Assembly (NCBI GenBank): GCA_029263455.1
Contig: JAJCXM010000004.1
Span: 372,001 to 436,000, forward strand
Direction: 5' to 3'
DNA length: 64,000 nt
From: Holophagae bacterium
GTDB lineage: Bacteria; Acidobacteriota; Holophagae; Acanthopleuribacterales; Acanthopleuribacteraceae
Shown here: piece by piece, positions 7,682 to 16,156 of the stretch
Position numbering within the stretch: the first letter of the stretch is position 1
Layout of the letters: each line of letters begins with the position of its first letter
Program-made: the position numbers and the translations under genes
The notes under the pieces: generated by a model
What the model was told of the DNA's origin: nothing
Database searches by the model: none
What the model saw: the letters and a program-made list of their open reading frames with translations, nothing else

Positions 7682-10015
7682 ATGGCAAACTCATCTGAAA
7701 AGAAACTACCTGCTGGAACCGTCATTGGCGAGCGTTATCGATTGGAAGGCGAACTAGGGGCTGGCGGAATGGGAACCGTTTATCTCGGGCGAGACTTATC
7801 GCTCGAACGCTCGGTTGCCGTTAAATTGATTGCTCAAGATCAAAAGCTTAACCAGATAGCCAAAGAGCGCTTTAATCGCGAAGCGCAAGTTCTGTCGCGA
7901 CTTAATCACCCAGGTATTTGCCAAATATACGATCTAGTTTCATCTGAAAATGGCGATGCCATCATTTTGGAATTCATTCCTGGCACCACATTGGCCGAAG
8001 CCGTACAAACCGATTATTCAAAAAGAGACAAGCTGAACTATGCGGTAAACCTCGCTCAAGCCTTGTCTGTCGCCCACGATCAAAACCTGATTCATCGCGA
8101 CCTAAAACCAGAAAACATCATGATCACCGAAGAGCGGCAGATCAAAATCCTAGATTTCGGTTTAGCCAAACCCGTTGAAGAACCTCACGAAGTAGGATCA
8201 CTAGAACAGCCACAAATCAGCTCCGAATCTGCACAGAGCGGAACGACTCAGCAAGGTGTCATAGTTGGCACGCCGAGATACATGAGCCCTGAACAGGCAA
8301 AAGGTGAGCCCTTAACCACCGCTAGCGACATTTATTCGCTGGGCCTCATCTTGCAATTCCTATTCTCGGGTAAACACCCTTACAGTCCTCACCTTTCCTC
8401 CGTGGCACTTTATTGGAAGGTGGCCAATGCCGAAACCATTCCGGTTACGAATCTAGACCCCGACCTCACCGAACTCATCAATCGTATGAAAAACCCAAGC
8501 CCGGGTTCCCGACCCGCAGCCCAAGATGTTGTTAGCCGCTTACAGTGGCTGTTGGACGCACCGAAGCGACGCACAAGAAAAACCATTGCCGCCTCCTCAT
8601 TGCTTGTGCTTGCCATCTCTACGCTGGTTTCCAGCCTAGGGTTCATGAGGGCGTCCCAAGCAGAACGGCAAGCCCGGCTCGATGCCAGACGGGCCAACGA
8701 GACACTTGTCGTCTTAGATCAAATGTTCACCTCAGCGGATCCTGGCGACCAAGGTCGCGAAGTTAAAGTAGTTGAACTGCTAGACACCTTTAGCCAAGAC
8801 ATCAGTAAGTTATCTGGCGATTGGCAGGTACAGTCCAAGTTATTGCGCACGTTTGGTCGTACCTATGAGTCATTAGGACAATTCCAAAGAGCGAATGAAC
8901 TGTTTTCCGCGGCATTAGTTCTCAACGAAAGGAATAACGGCGTATCACATCCAACAAGCCTCGAAGCTGCCGTGGATGTCGCTTACAGCCTCAACGCGCT
9001 AGGCCTTCCCGAGCAAGCCGTTCAGCTCCTTAAACCACGACTTAAGAACCACGATTTATCGAGTGACGCAAACGTGATCCATGCATTCGCCGCCTTAGCG
9101 GACGCCTACGATCTATCGAGCCAATATGATGAAGCCAATACCATTCATGAACTGATCTTGGGCTATTCCATTCACAACAAGGGTGAGTCGCACGAAGATA
9201 CTTCCGATCTAAGGTGTTCGTACGCTTCGTTCTTGTACGCGTTTGGACAAGACGAACTTGCCCAACAACATTTGGAGATCGCGCTAGAGAGTTACGAACA
9301 AGCTTTAGGGCCCCATCACCCGTCGACGATTTCGACCTTGTCGTCGTTGGCCAATATTTACGAACAAGGCGATCGCCAAGATGAGGGACTCCGCATGCAC
9401 GAAGAAGCGTTGAAGCGTAGCCAAGCAAGCTATGGTCCCGCACACCTAACGACATTATTGGTGCTAAGTAATTATGTCGACTCGTTATATCAAGCAGACC
9501 GTTTCCATGAAGCAGAGCCGCTCGCCAAGCAACTATACGAACAACGACTGGTTGTGTTGGGCGAGTCCCATCTTGACAGTCACGAAGCAGGTCTCAAGCT
9601 AGCTCAAATCCTGGTAGAGAATGGGCATTTAGAAAAATCAGATACGCTTTTTGAATCGGCAACCCTAGCCTTCAGTAACCAGTTAGGCCCGGACAATATG
9701 CTCACGCTTGCAGCACGGGCAAATTGGGCAGCGGCTCGCGCACAACGCGGCGAGCCACAAGCACTCGAGGAACTGAAATCGATTATTCTGTTAGGTGTAA
9801 AGACGTTGGACGCAAACGAGCCGGTGCTGCTTGATTTGAAATGGACTTTAGGCGACACCTATACTGCCATGGGCCAAGTTGAGCAGGCTAAAAATGTCTA
9901 TACAGAAATGTTGCTCCAAGTGACCGCTGAATTAGGGCCTGACGCTAACCTCACGCGAGAAATTGAACGAAGTCTCACGGCTCTCAATAACGCCCCGTCA
10001 GGAAACGAACAATAG
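7682..10015 (+). CDS. Membrane Ser/Thr protein kinase with TPR sensor domain
   Basis: A 777-residue eukaryote-like kinase. The kinase domain covers about 18-290: glycine loop GAGGMG (26-31), ATP lysine Lys48 in VAVKLI, catalytic HRDLKPEN with Asp140, DFG at 158-160, and the substrate-loop motif GTPRYMSPEQA. One membrane segment follows at about 298-322. After it come roughly 450 residues of tetratricopeptide repeats of the TPR_12 type, with repeats around 380-420, 470-560 and 580-760 (for example LNERNNGVSHPTSLEAAVDVA). This PknB-plus-TPR architecture is common in Acidobacteriota and myxobacteria. The TPR part probably faces the periplasm and recruits a partner; the signal is unknown. All residues needed for phosphotransfer are present, so it should be active. 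Confidence 0.93.
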   Translation: MANSSEKKLPAGTVIGERYRLEGELGAGGMGTVYLGRDLSLERSVAVKLIAQDQKLNQIAKERFNREAQVLSRLNHPGICQIYDLVSSENGDAIILEFIPGTTLAEAVQTDYSKRDKLNYAVNLAQALSVAHDQNLIHRDLKPENIMITEERQIKILDFGLAKPVEEPHEVGSLEQPQISSESAQSGTTQQGVIVGTPRYMSPEQAKGEPLTTASDIYSLGLILQFLFSGKHPYSPHLSSVALYWKVANAETIPVTNLDPDLTELINRMKNPSPGSRPAAQDVVSRLQWLLDAPKRRTRKTIAASSLLVLAISTLVSSLGFMRASQAERQARLDARRANETLVVLDQMFTSADPGDQGREVKVVELLDTFSQDISKLSGDWQVQSKLLRTFGRTYESLGQFQRANELFSAALVLNERNNGVSHPTSLEAAVDVAYSLNALGLPEQAVQLLKPRLKNHDLSSDANVIHAFAALADAYDLSSQYDEANTIHELILGYSIHNKGESHEDTSDLRCSYASFLYAFGQDELAQQHLEIALESYEQALGPHHPSTISTLSSLANIYEQGDRQDEGLRMHEEALKRSQASYGPAHLTTLLVLSNYVDSLYQADRFHEAEPLAKQLYEQRLVVLGESHLDSHEAGLKLAQILVENGHLEKSDTLFESATLAFSNQLGPDNMLTLAARANWAAARAQRGEPQALEELKSIILLGVKTLDANEPVLLDLKWTLGDTYTAMGQVEQAKNVYTEMLLQVTAELGPDANLTREIERSLTALNNAPSGNEQ

Positions 10016-10163
10016 AACGCGATTTATCGTTTCGGCTACGGTTCACAAAGCATTCGGCAAACGCCCTCGCCTTGCGTCATACCAATGGACCGCGCCAGGG
10101 CTCCGCGACCAGCGATAAACGCAACCTACTCCTTCCAATCAATCTGTACCCAATTAATGTGTC

Positions 10164-10706
10164 CTAATGTTCAGCTCGCGTGAATCGTTGATGGTTGCCT
10201 GGTTTCCAGGTTTTGCCATCATCGTCGGTCACATCCATCTTCGATTCGAACCCGTTTTCGGTGACATTGAACCTAGTAAAGCGCAATTGGCTGTCTTTAC
10301 CATCGTGCGTTTTGAACGTCTGCGTATAGCGTACTTCCTCACCTAGAGGGCCAGTCATGATCCACAAATTACCGTCCTGGCCGACCGACACCATCTCCAT
10401 AATCGCTTTACTTTCATTGATATAAAACAAAATGCCCGATTTCATGTTTAGAGCTGGCGTATCAGCGACACCAGACAGCACTCTATCTTCAATCACCCAT
10501 TCAAACGTATATGTGCCGGCCACGCTGCGAGCCACGGTGCCATCGCTATTGAGGAAATCGGTTGTAACAAACCATTTTCCTTGAGCATCACGGAGCTGCT
10601 GAATGGAGGCTTCTAACAGGGTCTTGTTGTCCAACTTCTTTGCTTGGTCTTGTCCATGCACCGACACCGTCAGACTCATCACTAACAGCCATTTCATCGT
10701 GGTCAT
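10164..10706 (-). CDS. Small secreted protein, DUF1579-like
   Basis: A 180-residue exported protein with a signal peptide (MTTMKWLLVMSLTVSVHG, cleavage near residue 18). The mature part has the alternating strand pattern and the G-x-W ... TYTFEWVIEDRVLSG ... DGNLWIMTGP spacing seen in DUF1579-type lipocalin-like proteins, whose function is unknown. The ATG at 10706 is preferred because GAGGTGA sits 6 nt upstream; the GTG further upstream overlaps that ribosome site. A strong hairpin lies 31 nt upstream of the start. No partner gene is evident. Confidence 0.65.
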   Translation of the reverse strand: MTTMKWLLVMSLTVSVHGQDQAKKLDNKTLLEASIQQLRDAQGKWFVTTDFLNSDGTVARSVAGTYTFEWVIEDRVLSGVADTPALNMKSGILFYINESKAIMEMVSVGQDGNLWIMTGPLGEEVRYTQTFKTHDGKDSQLRFTRFNVTENGFESKMDVTDDDGKTWKPGNHQRFTRAEH

Positions 10707-11023
10707 AAGAATCACCTCATTTCTTAGCTATTCTTAACCAACCCAAGGCGGGTTGGTCATTTGGTTGCATAATGGATGTACGCGTTAAGCAGGCATTGGT
10801 TGATTAATTTACCAAAGCCAATTGGATTCAAATGCATCGCAATGACACAGAACGTCATTACATCCATATCTGCGTAGCTGCCAAATATACGGGGTTAGCC
10901 ACTCAACCAAACTGAGTCATCGTGACGGATAACCCACAAAAGAGACCATATTTTGCTTTGAACCACCTAGTTCAGAACGGTATCCTGAAAATCGTTCGAA
11001 TTCAGAAATCGAGGCTACCCTCC
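10707..11023. other. 317-bp gap with a strong hairpin
   Basis: This region lies between a minus-strand secreted-protein gene and a plus-strand VOC gene. It holds one clear structure: an 8-bp perfect stem ACCAACCC (10737-10744) and GGGTTGGT (10750-10757) with a 5-nt loop. On the minus strand it would lie in the leader of the secreted-protein mRNA. It lacks a T-run in either direction, so it is not a standard terminator. No other feature was recognised. Confidence 0.45.
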
Positions 11024-11449
11024 ATGAAAACGCCAGCTATTAAGGATGTCAAAACCTTTATCCCATGTGGGCCCAAAGGCCAAGAGGAGTCGATCGCGTT
11101 CTACAAAGATCTAGGGTTCCATTTGCTATGGGGCGGTAGCGAAGGGGCCGTCTGCGAGTTTGATACAGGCTACGGTCACCGATTCTTACTTCTCGAGAAA
11201 TACAACAATGCACTCAGCGAGAACCTGATGCTGCAGATCTGGGTCGAGAACCTTGATGATTGGCACACTTATCTCACTAGCATTGATCTGCCCAAAAAGT
11301 ACCCTACTGTTAAAGTTTCGCAACCCGAGGTTCAGCCATGGGGTTGGCGAATCATCTACATCTGGGACCCGGCTGGCGTACTCTGGCACATTGCGGAGCC
11401 GCATTCCCAGGAAAACAAGGACTATTTCAATCACGTCAGCTGGCTCTGA
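11024..11449 (+). CDS. VOC (glyoxalase/bleomycin-resistance fold) protein
   Basis: A 141-residue protein of the vicinal oxygen chelate superfamily. The pattern is DVKTFIPCGP at the first strand, SIAFYKDLGFHLLW (the classical helix plus strand), FLLLEKY, LQIWVENLDDWHTYL and the closing WGWRIIYIWDPAGVLWHIAEP. The last part ends with the usual metal-ligand Glu region. Members are lyases, dioxygenases or drug-binding proteins; the substrate cannot be read here. The ATG at 11024 fits the fold start. A GTG at 10922 would add 34 residues with no family match. Confidence 0.75.
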   Translation: MKTPAIKDVKTFIPCGPKGQEESIAFYKDLGFHLLWGGSEGAVCEFDTGYGHRFLLLEKYNNALSENLMLQIWVENLDDWHTYLTSIDLPKKYPTVKVSQPEVQPWGWRIIYIWDPAGVLWHIAEPHSQENKDYFNHVSWL

Positions 11450-11596
11450 ACTGGCTGGAGGTCCAATGCCAAACATGGTGACTTGGCTGCCAAATCGCTG
11501 GCCTTGTTGCCAAAGCCCAATTCACTTAGATCGGCACTATTAGCAAGTACGGTTCATAAACCGGCCCCACCATCGGTTTCAAAGCAACGCTATTCA

Positions 11597-12304
11597 TTAA
11601 CAACGGATGTTTTTGCGTTTTTTGCCAAGGCGACCCATGTCGATGACCTTTTTGATGTAAGCCGGTGCGTCAGGTACTTTGCAGGCTGTCTCGCCCATGT
11701 CTACACGCACCTTGCCGATATGTTTGGCCACAGCCATCGCCTTCTTGGACAACGCTTCGATGTAACATCCTACAGATATAACAAAACCGTTCATCGTGTA
11801 TCGAACTCTATTTGGTGACTCCTGCAAACTTGATTGAGCGCGGTCTAGCAATCCATCAATGGCAGCCAAATCCAACTGGTCATCTTCAAGATGTGCGACC
11901 ACGCCAGCTAAGGTTGACCAACCTGCACAGGCCACATGTTCCTTATCTGAATCGATCCATTTGAGCCCCATCTCAAAACCATGAGGTCCTTCAGCAGCCA
12001 CTCCAGCAACAGCATATTCGGTCACCATATACCATTGTGATTGGTGAGCCCATTGATCGAGTTCTAGCTCAGAGAAGGCTTGCGGGTCAGAAATCAAAGC
12101 TGCCAAATACATGGCATCACCGTTGCCCGTTTCAAATAATTGCAGCGCCAGGGCCTGATCCTTTTTGACCTTCTTGACGATCTTCTTCATATCGCCGACC
12201 TTCACACCAAAAAAATTGGCTGGCGCACCATGTCTCGACAAGATCTTACGTGTCTGCTCACTACCCATGGACTCAAGCTCGCTCATCACTTCGGCCAAAT
12301 TCAC
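11597..12304 (-). CDS. DNA alkylation repair-like HEAT-repeat protein (AlkD type)
   Basis: A 235-residue helical-repeat protein of the DNA alkylation repair enzyme family. The opening VNLAEVMSELESMGSEQTRKIL and the ending AYIKKVIDMGRLGKKRKNIRC are characteristic of one widespread branch, which also carries the KVRVDMGETACKVPDA segment seen at about 195-210. Characterised AlkD enzymes remove bulky or cationic lesions such as 7-methylguanine and 3-methyladenine. This branch differs from Bacillus AlkD, so glycosylase activity is not certain. The GTG at 12304 was chosen because AGGGGTG lies about 9 nt upstream and the family begins here. An ATG at 12340 gives 12 extra hydrophobic residues and no ribosome site. 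Confidence 0.78.
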   Translation of the reverse strand: MNLAEVMSELESMGSEQTRKILSRHGAPANFFGVKVGDMKKIVKKVKKDQALALQLFETGNGDAMYLAALISDPQAFSELELDQWAHQSQWYMVTEYAVAGVAAEGPHGFEMGLKWIDSDKEHVACAGWSTLAGVVAHLEDDQLDLAAIDGLLDRAQSSLQESPNRVRYTMNGFVISVGCYIEALSKKAMAVAKHIGKVRVDMGETACKVPDAPAYIKKVIDMGRLGKKRKNIRC

Positions 12305-12484
12305 GATCAACACCCCTACGATTTGAATTTCAATCATCATAGGTTATGAGATGTAGAGACGAAAGCATTGTTAAGATCAGGAGCTAGTCACGCGTCTCAA
12401 TTACAATCGATCGCATAACACCGCAACCCTGGGTCAGTGAATTCGACCGTCATTCGACAATTCGAACCGAACTAGTGGGTTGCC

Positions 12485-12688
12485 TTAACTGCTTTGTCTC
12501 AGGGATTTGCCCTGTTCAAATGCCTTTTCGAGAATCCGTTGAGCCACTTCATAGACATCGCGCACGTATTCGCCACGGGCATATTCCTGTCGCACCGATT
12601 CCGTATGGTTACGCAATATCGGAAACTCAAAGACGTCAGCATCAAATTCGACACAAACAAATTCACATTTTTTGACTGCATCCGCCAT
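12485..12688 (-). CDS. Conserved-looking 67-residue protein of unknown function
   Basis: A short acidic/basic mixed protein starting MADAVKKCEFVCVEFDADVF, with a C-terminal predicted helix rich in Glu, Arg and Lys (about 35-62). It is favoured over overlapping frames on both strands because it has a good ribosome site (AGAGGT, 8 nt upstream of ATG at 12688) and a soluble-protein composition. I do not recognise a family. A CRP-like palindrome lies 87 bp upstream. It sits between an alkylation-repair-like gene and the DUF1501 gene, both on the same strand. Confidence 0.5.
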   Translation of the reverse strand: MADAVKKCEFVCVEFDADVFEFPILRNHTESVRQEYARGEYVRDVYEVAQRILEKAFEQGKSLRQSS

Positions 12689-12773
12689 CGTTCTTACCTC
12701 TTGCAGGTCTTCGCACCTAAACCTCTTATCGGTACGTCAAAGCGGGGCATTAGTATCAAATCTCTCGAATTAA

Positions 12774-12789
12774 TGTGACTAATGTCACT
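12774..12789 (-). promoter_or_regulatory. CRP/FNR-type operator candidate
   Basis: TGTGA at 12774-12778 and TCACT at 12785-12789, separated by 6 bp, match the CRP consensus TGTGA-N6-TCACA at nine of ten positions. It lies about 85 bp upstream of the 67-residue gene and downstream of the DUF1501 terminator, so the small gene is the probable target. A chance match cannot be excluded. Confidence 0.35.
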
Positions 12790-12848
12790 ACTTATTCGTT
12801 TGGCGCCCGACTTTCAAGCAGAATTTGGGGGTATGTCCCACTCGAGGC

Positions 12849-12875
12849 AAAAAAATGCCCTGCCAGAGCAGGGCA
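12849..12875 (-). terminator. Rho-independent terminator of the DUF1501/DUF1549 unit
   Basis: A perfect 8-bp stem TGCCCTGC (12856-12863) and GCAGGGCA (12868-12875) has a 4-nt loop and, on the minus strand, a following run of seven T (A-run 12849-12855). It is 19 bp past the DUF1501 stop codon. Confidence 0.9.
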
Positions 12876-12893
12876 AATCAAATCGCGGAATGG

Positions 12894-14243
12894 CTATGCG
12901 AACATCTCTCGTATGTCGTCATAGTAGCCAGAAATACCATTCACTTTCGGTGTGTACTCAAAAACACGACCCGAAGGCGTGTCCTGGATCTCTTTGCTCC
13001 AATCCACACCCAGAGACGAATACATCGTCGCAATTAAATCGTTGATCGTGATGTATCGATCGCGATTCCAAAACGGATCGTTGATGTACCAACCCTCTGC
13101 ATCCGTTGCCCCAAACACTTGATTTGGAACGATGCCACCGCCCGCTACCAAGCTGGACCAAGCGTAAGGATAGTGGTCTCGACCATTATTACGTGACGGG
13201 GCACCTGGTGTACGTCCGAACTCACCTGTTACCACAACCATGGTTTCATCAAGCAACGATCCACCACGAACGCCGGGCAGTTCTGCCAAATCTTGCAACA
13301 TAGCCGAGAGCGCCAAGTCTAATTGCGCGCTCGTGTCATAAATATTGCCATTGATGTTTCGATCATAAATATCATAGTGCTGGTCCCAGCCTCCCTGGCT
13401 CACTTGCACGACTTTGGTACCTCGATTCTTGGCCAGAATCTTAACGGCTAACGCACAACCGCTACCGACATCACCCGAACCGTATCGAGTAAGTTCGTTC
13501 TCGGTCAGATTGAAGGCATCTGTAACGTCGTCCTCATACATCATCTTCTCGCCGGAACTGAAGAAGTGATGAAAGTCGGTCAATTGGTTTCCAGATGGGG
13601 AAGACTCAAGCCGATGACTCGCATCCACTTTCATCAAGGAATTCCATCGTTGGCTAAACAATGTTTCGCCGTCCGGATGGACTAGACCCGGCAATCCATC
13701 CTGACCGCCAAACTTTAGTGCTGCAAAGGTGCTTGGTAACATGCCAGGACCTTGTATGGAACTAGCGTTATTGATAGCAACAAAGCCGGGCAAGATATCG
13801 GTCTCAAGCCTTCTGCTCTCTAATTCATAGGCGAGCAGACTGCCCAAGTGAGGTTGCTCTTGGGAGAAAACCGGGTTGAAGGTATGGCATGTTTGCGCCA
13901 GATAACTGGCCCTTTGATGAACGGCTTCCTGACCTTGAATGGCTCGAAGAACCGAGAATTTGTCGCTATGTTGGCCCAGGTTAGGATACAGACCAGCAGG
14001 TAGCAAAATATTCCCAAATTGTGCCGGTTCAAAATCACTAGGAGTCCAATTTCCTACTTTCAGATCAAAACTATCCACATGACTTTGGCCACCAGCTAAG
14101 AATACAAGCACCAAATTTTCGGCAGATCCGCGCGGGCTAACTTTGCCAGCGCGACCTTTCGATTTCGTTTGAGTGCCTGCCTTAAGTTGGGCTAAAGAAA
14201 GGGCACTGACTCCGCTTAACTGTAAAAATCGTCGACGTAACAT
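12894..14243 (-). CDS. DUF1501 protein, Tat-exported, sulfatase-like fold
   Basis: A 449-residue protein starting MLRRRFLQLSG, a twin-arginine signal (RRRFLQLSG) that predicts folded export, probably with bound metal. The mature part shows the alkaline-phosphatase/sulfatase-superfamily landmarks of DUF1501: LVLVFLAGGQSHVDSFDLK near the N-terminus, VVQVSQGGWDQHYD at about 285, and MVVVTGEFGRTPGAPSRNNGRDHYP at about 345. The biochemical activity of DUF1501 proteins is not established. It has a strong ribosome site (GGAGAGGTG) and starts 12 bp after the DUF1549 stop codon, so the two are co-transcribed. This pairing recurs in Planctomycetota, Verrucomicrobiota and Acidobacteriota, which suggests a joint periplasmic role. 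Confidence 0.9.
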   Translation of the reverse strand: MLRRRFLQLSGVSALSLAQLKAGTQTKSKGRAGKVSPRGSAENLVLVFLAGGQSHVDSFDLKVGNWTPSDFEPAQFGNILLPAGLYPNLGQHSDKFSVLRAIQGQEAVHQRASYLAQTCHTFNPVFSQEQPHLGSLLAYELESRRLETDILPGFVAINNASSIQGPGMLPSTFAALKFGGQDGLPGLVHPDGETLFSQRWNSLMKVDASHRLESSPSGNQLTDFHHFFSSGEKMMYEDDVTDAFNLTENELTRYGSGDVGSGCALAVKILAKNRGTKVVQVSQGGWDQHYDIYDRNINGNIYDTSAQLDLALSAMLQDLAELPGVRGGSLLDETMVVVTGEFGRTPGAPSRNNGRDHYPYAWSSLVAGGGIVPNQVFGATDAEGWYINDPFWNRDRYITINDLIATMYSSLGVDWSKEIQDTPSGRVFEYTPKVNGISGYYDDIREMFA

Positions 14244-14255
14244 CTGGCACCTCTC

Positions 14256-16055
14256 CTAGTAAATATGAATAAATTCGAGTTTGTTGAGCAGCAACCACAA
14301 TGCCGTTTCGGCCTGCTCTTGCACGCTTCCATAGGCTTGAAGTTCCGTAAGCATGGATTGTTTCTCATCGTCATTGGGTAGCCGACACAAAGTGTCTAGA
14401 TAGAGCTGATCAAGAATGGTGGCTATCGCCATGCCTTGAGCCAAGTATGAAGCAAGACGTCCTTGATTTTGATGGACTCGCGTCATGGTGATGTCAGAGT
14501 TCATGAGTTGGAGTGCTTGCGCAATACCGCCATCATTCGTGCGCGGTACATCAAAACGATTGCCTCTGCCGAAGGTGTCAAGGAACACCCGAACCGCTGA
14601 CTGCGATTCTCCCCGTGCGCGAGGTTGGTCTAGGTCATCCAATTGATGAGCGTAAGTTAGGGTCAATGGAGGGGTACTGCGATCCGTTTGCACTATTGGG
14701 ATTAGAACGCCGGTTGACGCAATCATGGAGTCAAACACCATTTCTGAAGTCATCCGTCGTGCCATGTAGCGCGTGTGATAAGGCGTGTAGCCCGCTTGCC
14801 ATTCCACGGGAAAGGCGGAGTCCATCTGGAAGGTGGCGGAGTTACAGATATAGGCCAACATCGTCTTTAAGTCATAACCAAAGTCGACAGCGGCATCACT
14901 CATATGTTCAAGCAATTCCATATCAAATGATTGGTAGTCCCAACCATCAGGTAAATCGAGGTTCGCATCGATTCGATAGAGGTCAAAACTGTCTATAGGT
15001 TCAACCATGCCTATCCCAAACGCGTGTGCCCACAGCCTATTTGCATAGTTGCGAGCAAATTGACGATCGTTGATTACGTAAGTCGCAAAACTCTCTAAAC
15101 GACCGATCGTCGCATCCGTACCGCGACCGTCAAACATGTATTTAGGTTCGATGACACCGCCGCTGCGGACCGGTCGATCGCCGCTGTCAGTTTCTGCCAC
15201 ATAGCCGTTTGAACGAGCGTTCTTAAAGATATTAAGGCTCAGTATTTGATTTGAGTCGACCGTGCCAGGGCGTCGATCTATCTCAGCAAAAAAGGCGGCC
15301 ATGCCCCATAGGTCCTGGCGGGTTTGTTCGGCCAAATACAAATTGATATCTTCTAGGTGATAGGCACCGTCATGACAAGAAACACATTCGATGCGAATAC
15401 CAAGGAATTTTTCGCTGGCCATCACGGCCGAGTTATCCCAGAAATCCTGTTGTAAACGGCTCATTTCACCGGCGCGCGCATAAAAGTTAGGTTCCGCGAC
15501 TTCATCGGTAAGACCCATCGTCGTTAACAACTCAAAAGCCATTTGGTCGAAGGGTTTTGATTGGGCAACAGCTTCATCGAAATAGTTGTTATAGAGATTT
15601 CGGCCATTGCGGAGTACGCGCCCGGTGGATTCAAACATTTCCTGGAACCAAAATGCCCAATAGATATCAAAGGCATCGGACTGCAGGAAGGTCTCAATCA
15701 GTTCAGCACGCTTATTAGGGCTGGTTGAATCCAAAAAGGAGCGCGTCAATTCAGCATCCGGTGTACGTCCCGTTAAAACCAAACTCGTGCGGCGCAAAAA
15801 CGTCTCGTCATCACAAAGTTGGTTTATTGGAATCTTATCAAGTGCCATCTTGGCGAAGGTGAGTTCGTCAATGCGATTGAGCGGATCAGCTGGCGTCCAT
15901 TTCTCGGTCGCTAGTTGCCGACTTGTCCCTTTAAATAGGTTGCTTGTGGCGCGATTGAGTTCCGCTATTCTACTTTCGTCTGCACAGCCCATATCGCTCA
16001 GCACAGGGTGTGGCGACTGCCAACAAAACATAAGCCCTAACATAAACTGGCACAT
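14256..16055 (-). CDS. DUF1549/DUF1553 protein, secreted, with CxxCH motif
   Basis: A 599-residue partner of the downstream DUF1501 protein. The N-terminus MCQFMLGLMFCWQ looks like a short signal sequence. The DUF1549 part covers about 50-260 (FLRRTSLVLTGRTPDAELTRSFL) and includes CVSCH, a CxxCH motif typical of the family that could bind c-type haem. The DUF1553 part covers about 300-590 (FARNYANRLWAHAFGIGMVEPIDSFD, ARRMTSEMVFDSMI). In relatives it is often preceded by a cytochrome-like domain, which is absent here. The ribosome site CAGGAGGTCAC before the ATG at 16055 is strong. It is the first gene of the pair and ends 12 bp before the DUF1501 start. Function is unknown; electron transfer or polysaccharide processing have been suggested for the pair, without proof known to me. 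Confidence 0.88.
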   Translation of the reverse strand: MCQFMLGLMFCWQSPHPVLSDMGCADESRIAELNRATSNLFKGTSRQLATEKWTPADPLNRIDELTFAKMALDKIPINQLCDDETFLRRTSLVLTGRTPDAELTRSFLDSTSPNKRAELIETFLQSDAFDIYWAFWFQEMFESTGRVLRNGRNLYNNYFDEAVAQSKPFDQMAFELLTTMGLTDEVAEPNFYARAGEMSRLQQDFWDNSAVMASEKFLGIRIECVSCHDGAYHLEDINLYLAEQTRQDLWGMAAFFAEIDRRPGTVDSNQILSLNIFKNARSNGYVAETDSGDRPVRSGGVIEPKYMFDGRGTDATIGRLESFATYVINDRQFARNYANRLWAHAFGIGMVEPIDSFDLYRIDANLDLPDGWDYQSFDMELLEHMSDAAVDFGYDLKTMLAYICNSATFQMDSAFPVEWQAGYTPYHTRYMARRMTSEMVFDSMIASTGVLIPIVQTDRSTPPLTLTYAHQLDDLDQPRARGESQSAVRVFLDTFGRGNRFDVPRTNDGGIAQALQLMNSDITMTRVHQNQGRLASYLAQGMAIATILDQLYLDTLCRLPNDDEKQSMLTELQAYGSVQEQAETALWLLLNKLEFIHIY

Positions 16056-16156
16056 GTGACCTCCTGATATTTAGGTTCCGATAACCACCAAGACAGTTGA
16101 AGCCAGTGCAAGGTTTAAGGCATTCGCAAAAAAGTTGCGTTATCTCACATCCAACC

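Noticed and set aside
8410-9858. Minus-strand frames inside the kinase-TPR gene (up to 137 codons)
   Set aside because: They are antisense to a well-supported gene, with Arg/Ser-rich low-quality translations.
12475-12778. Several overlapping plus-strand frames over the 67-residue gene
   Set aside because: Only the minus-strand frame has a good ribosome site and soluble-protein composition, so the others were taken as shadows.
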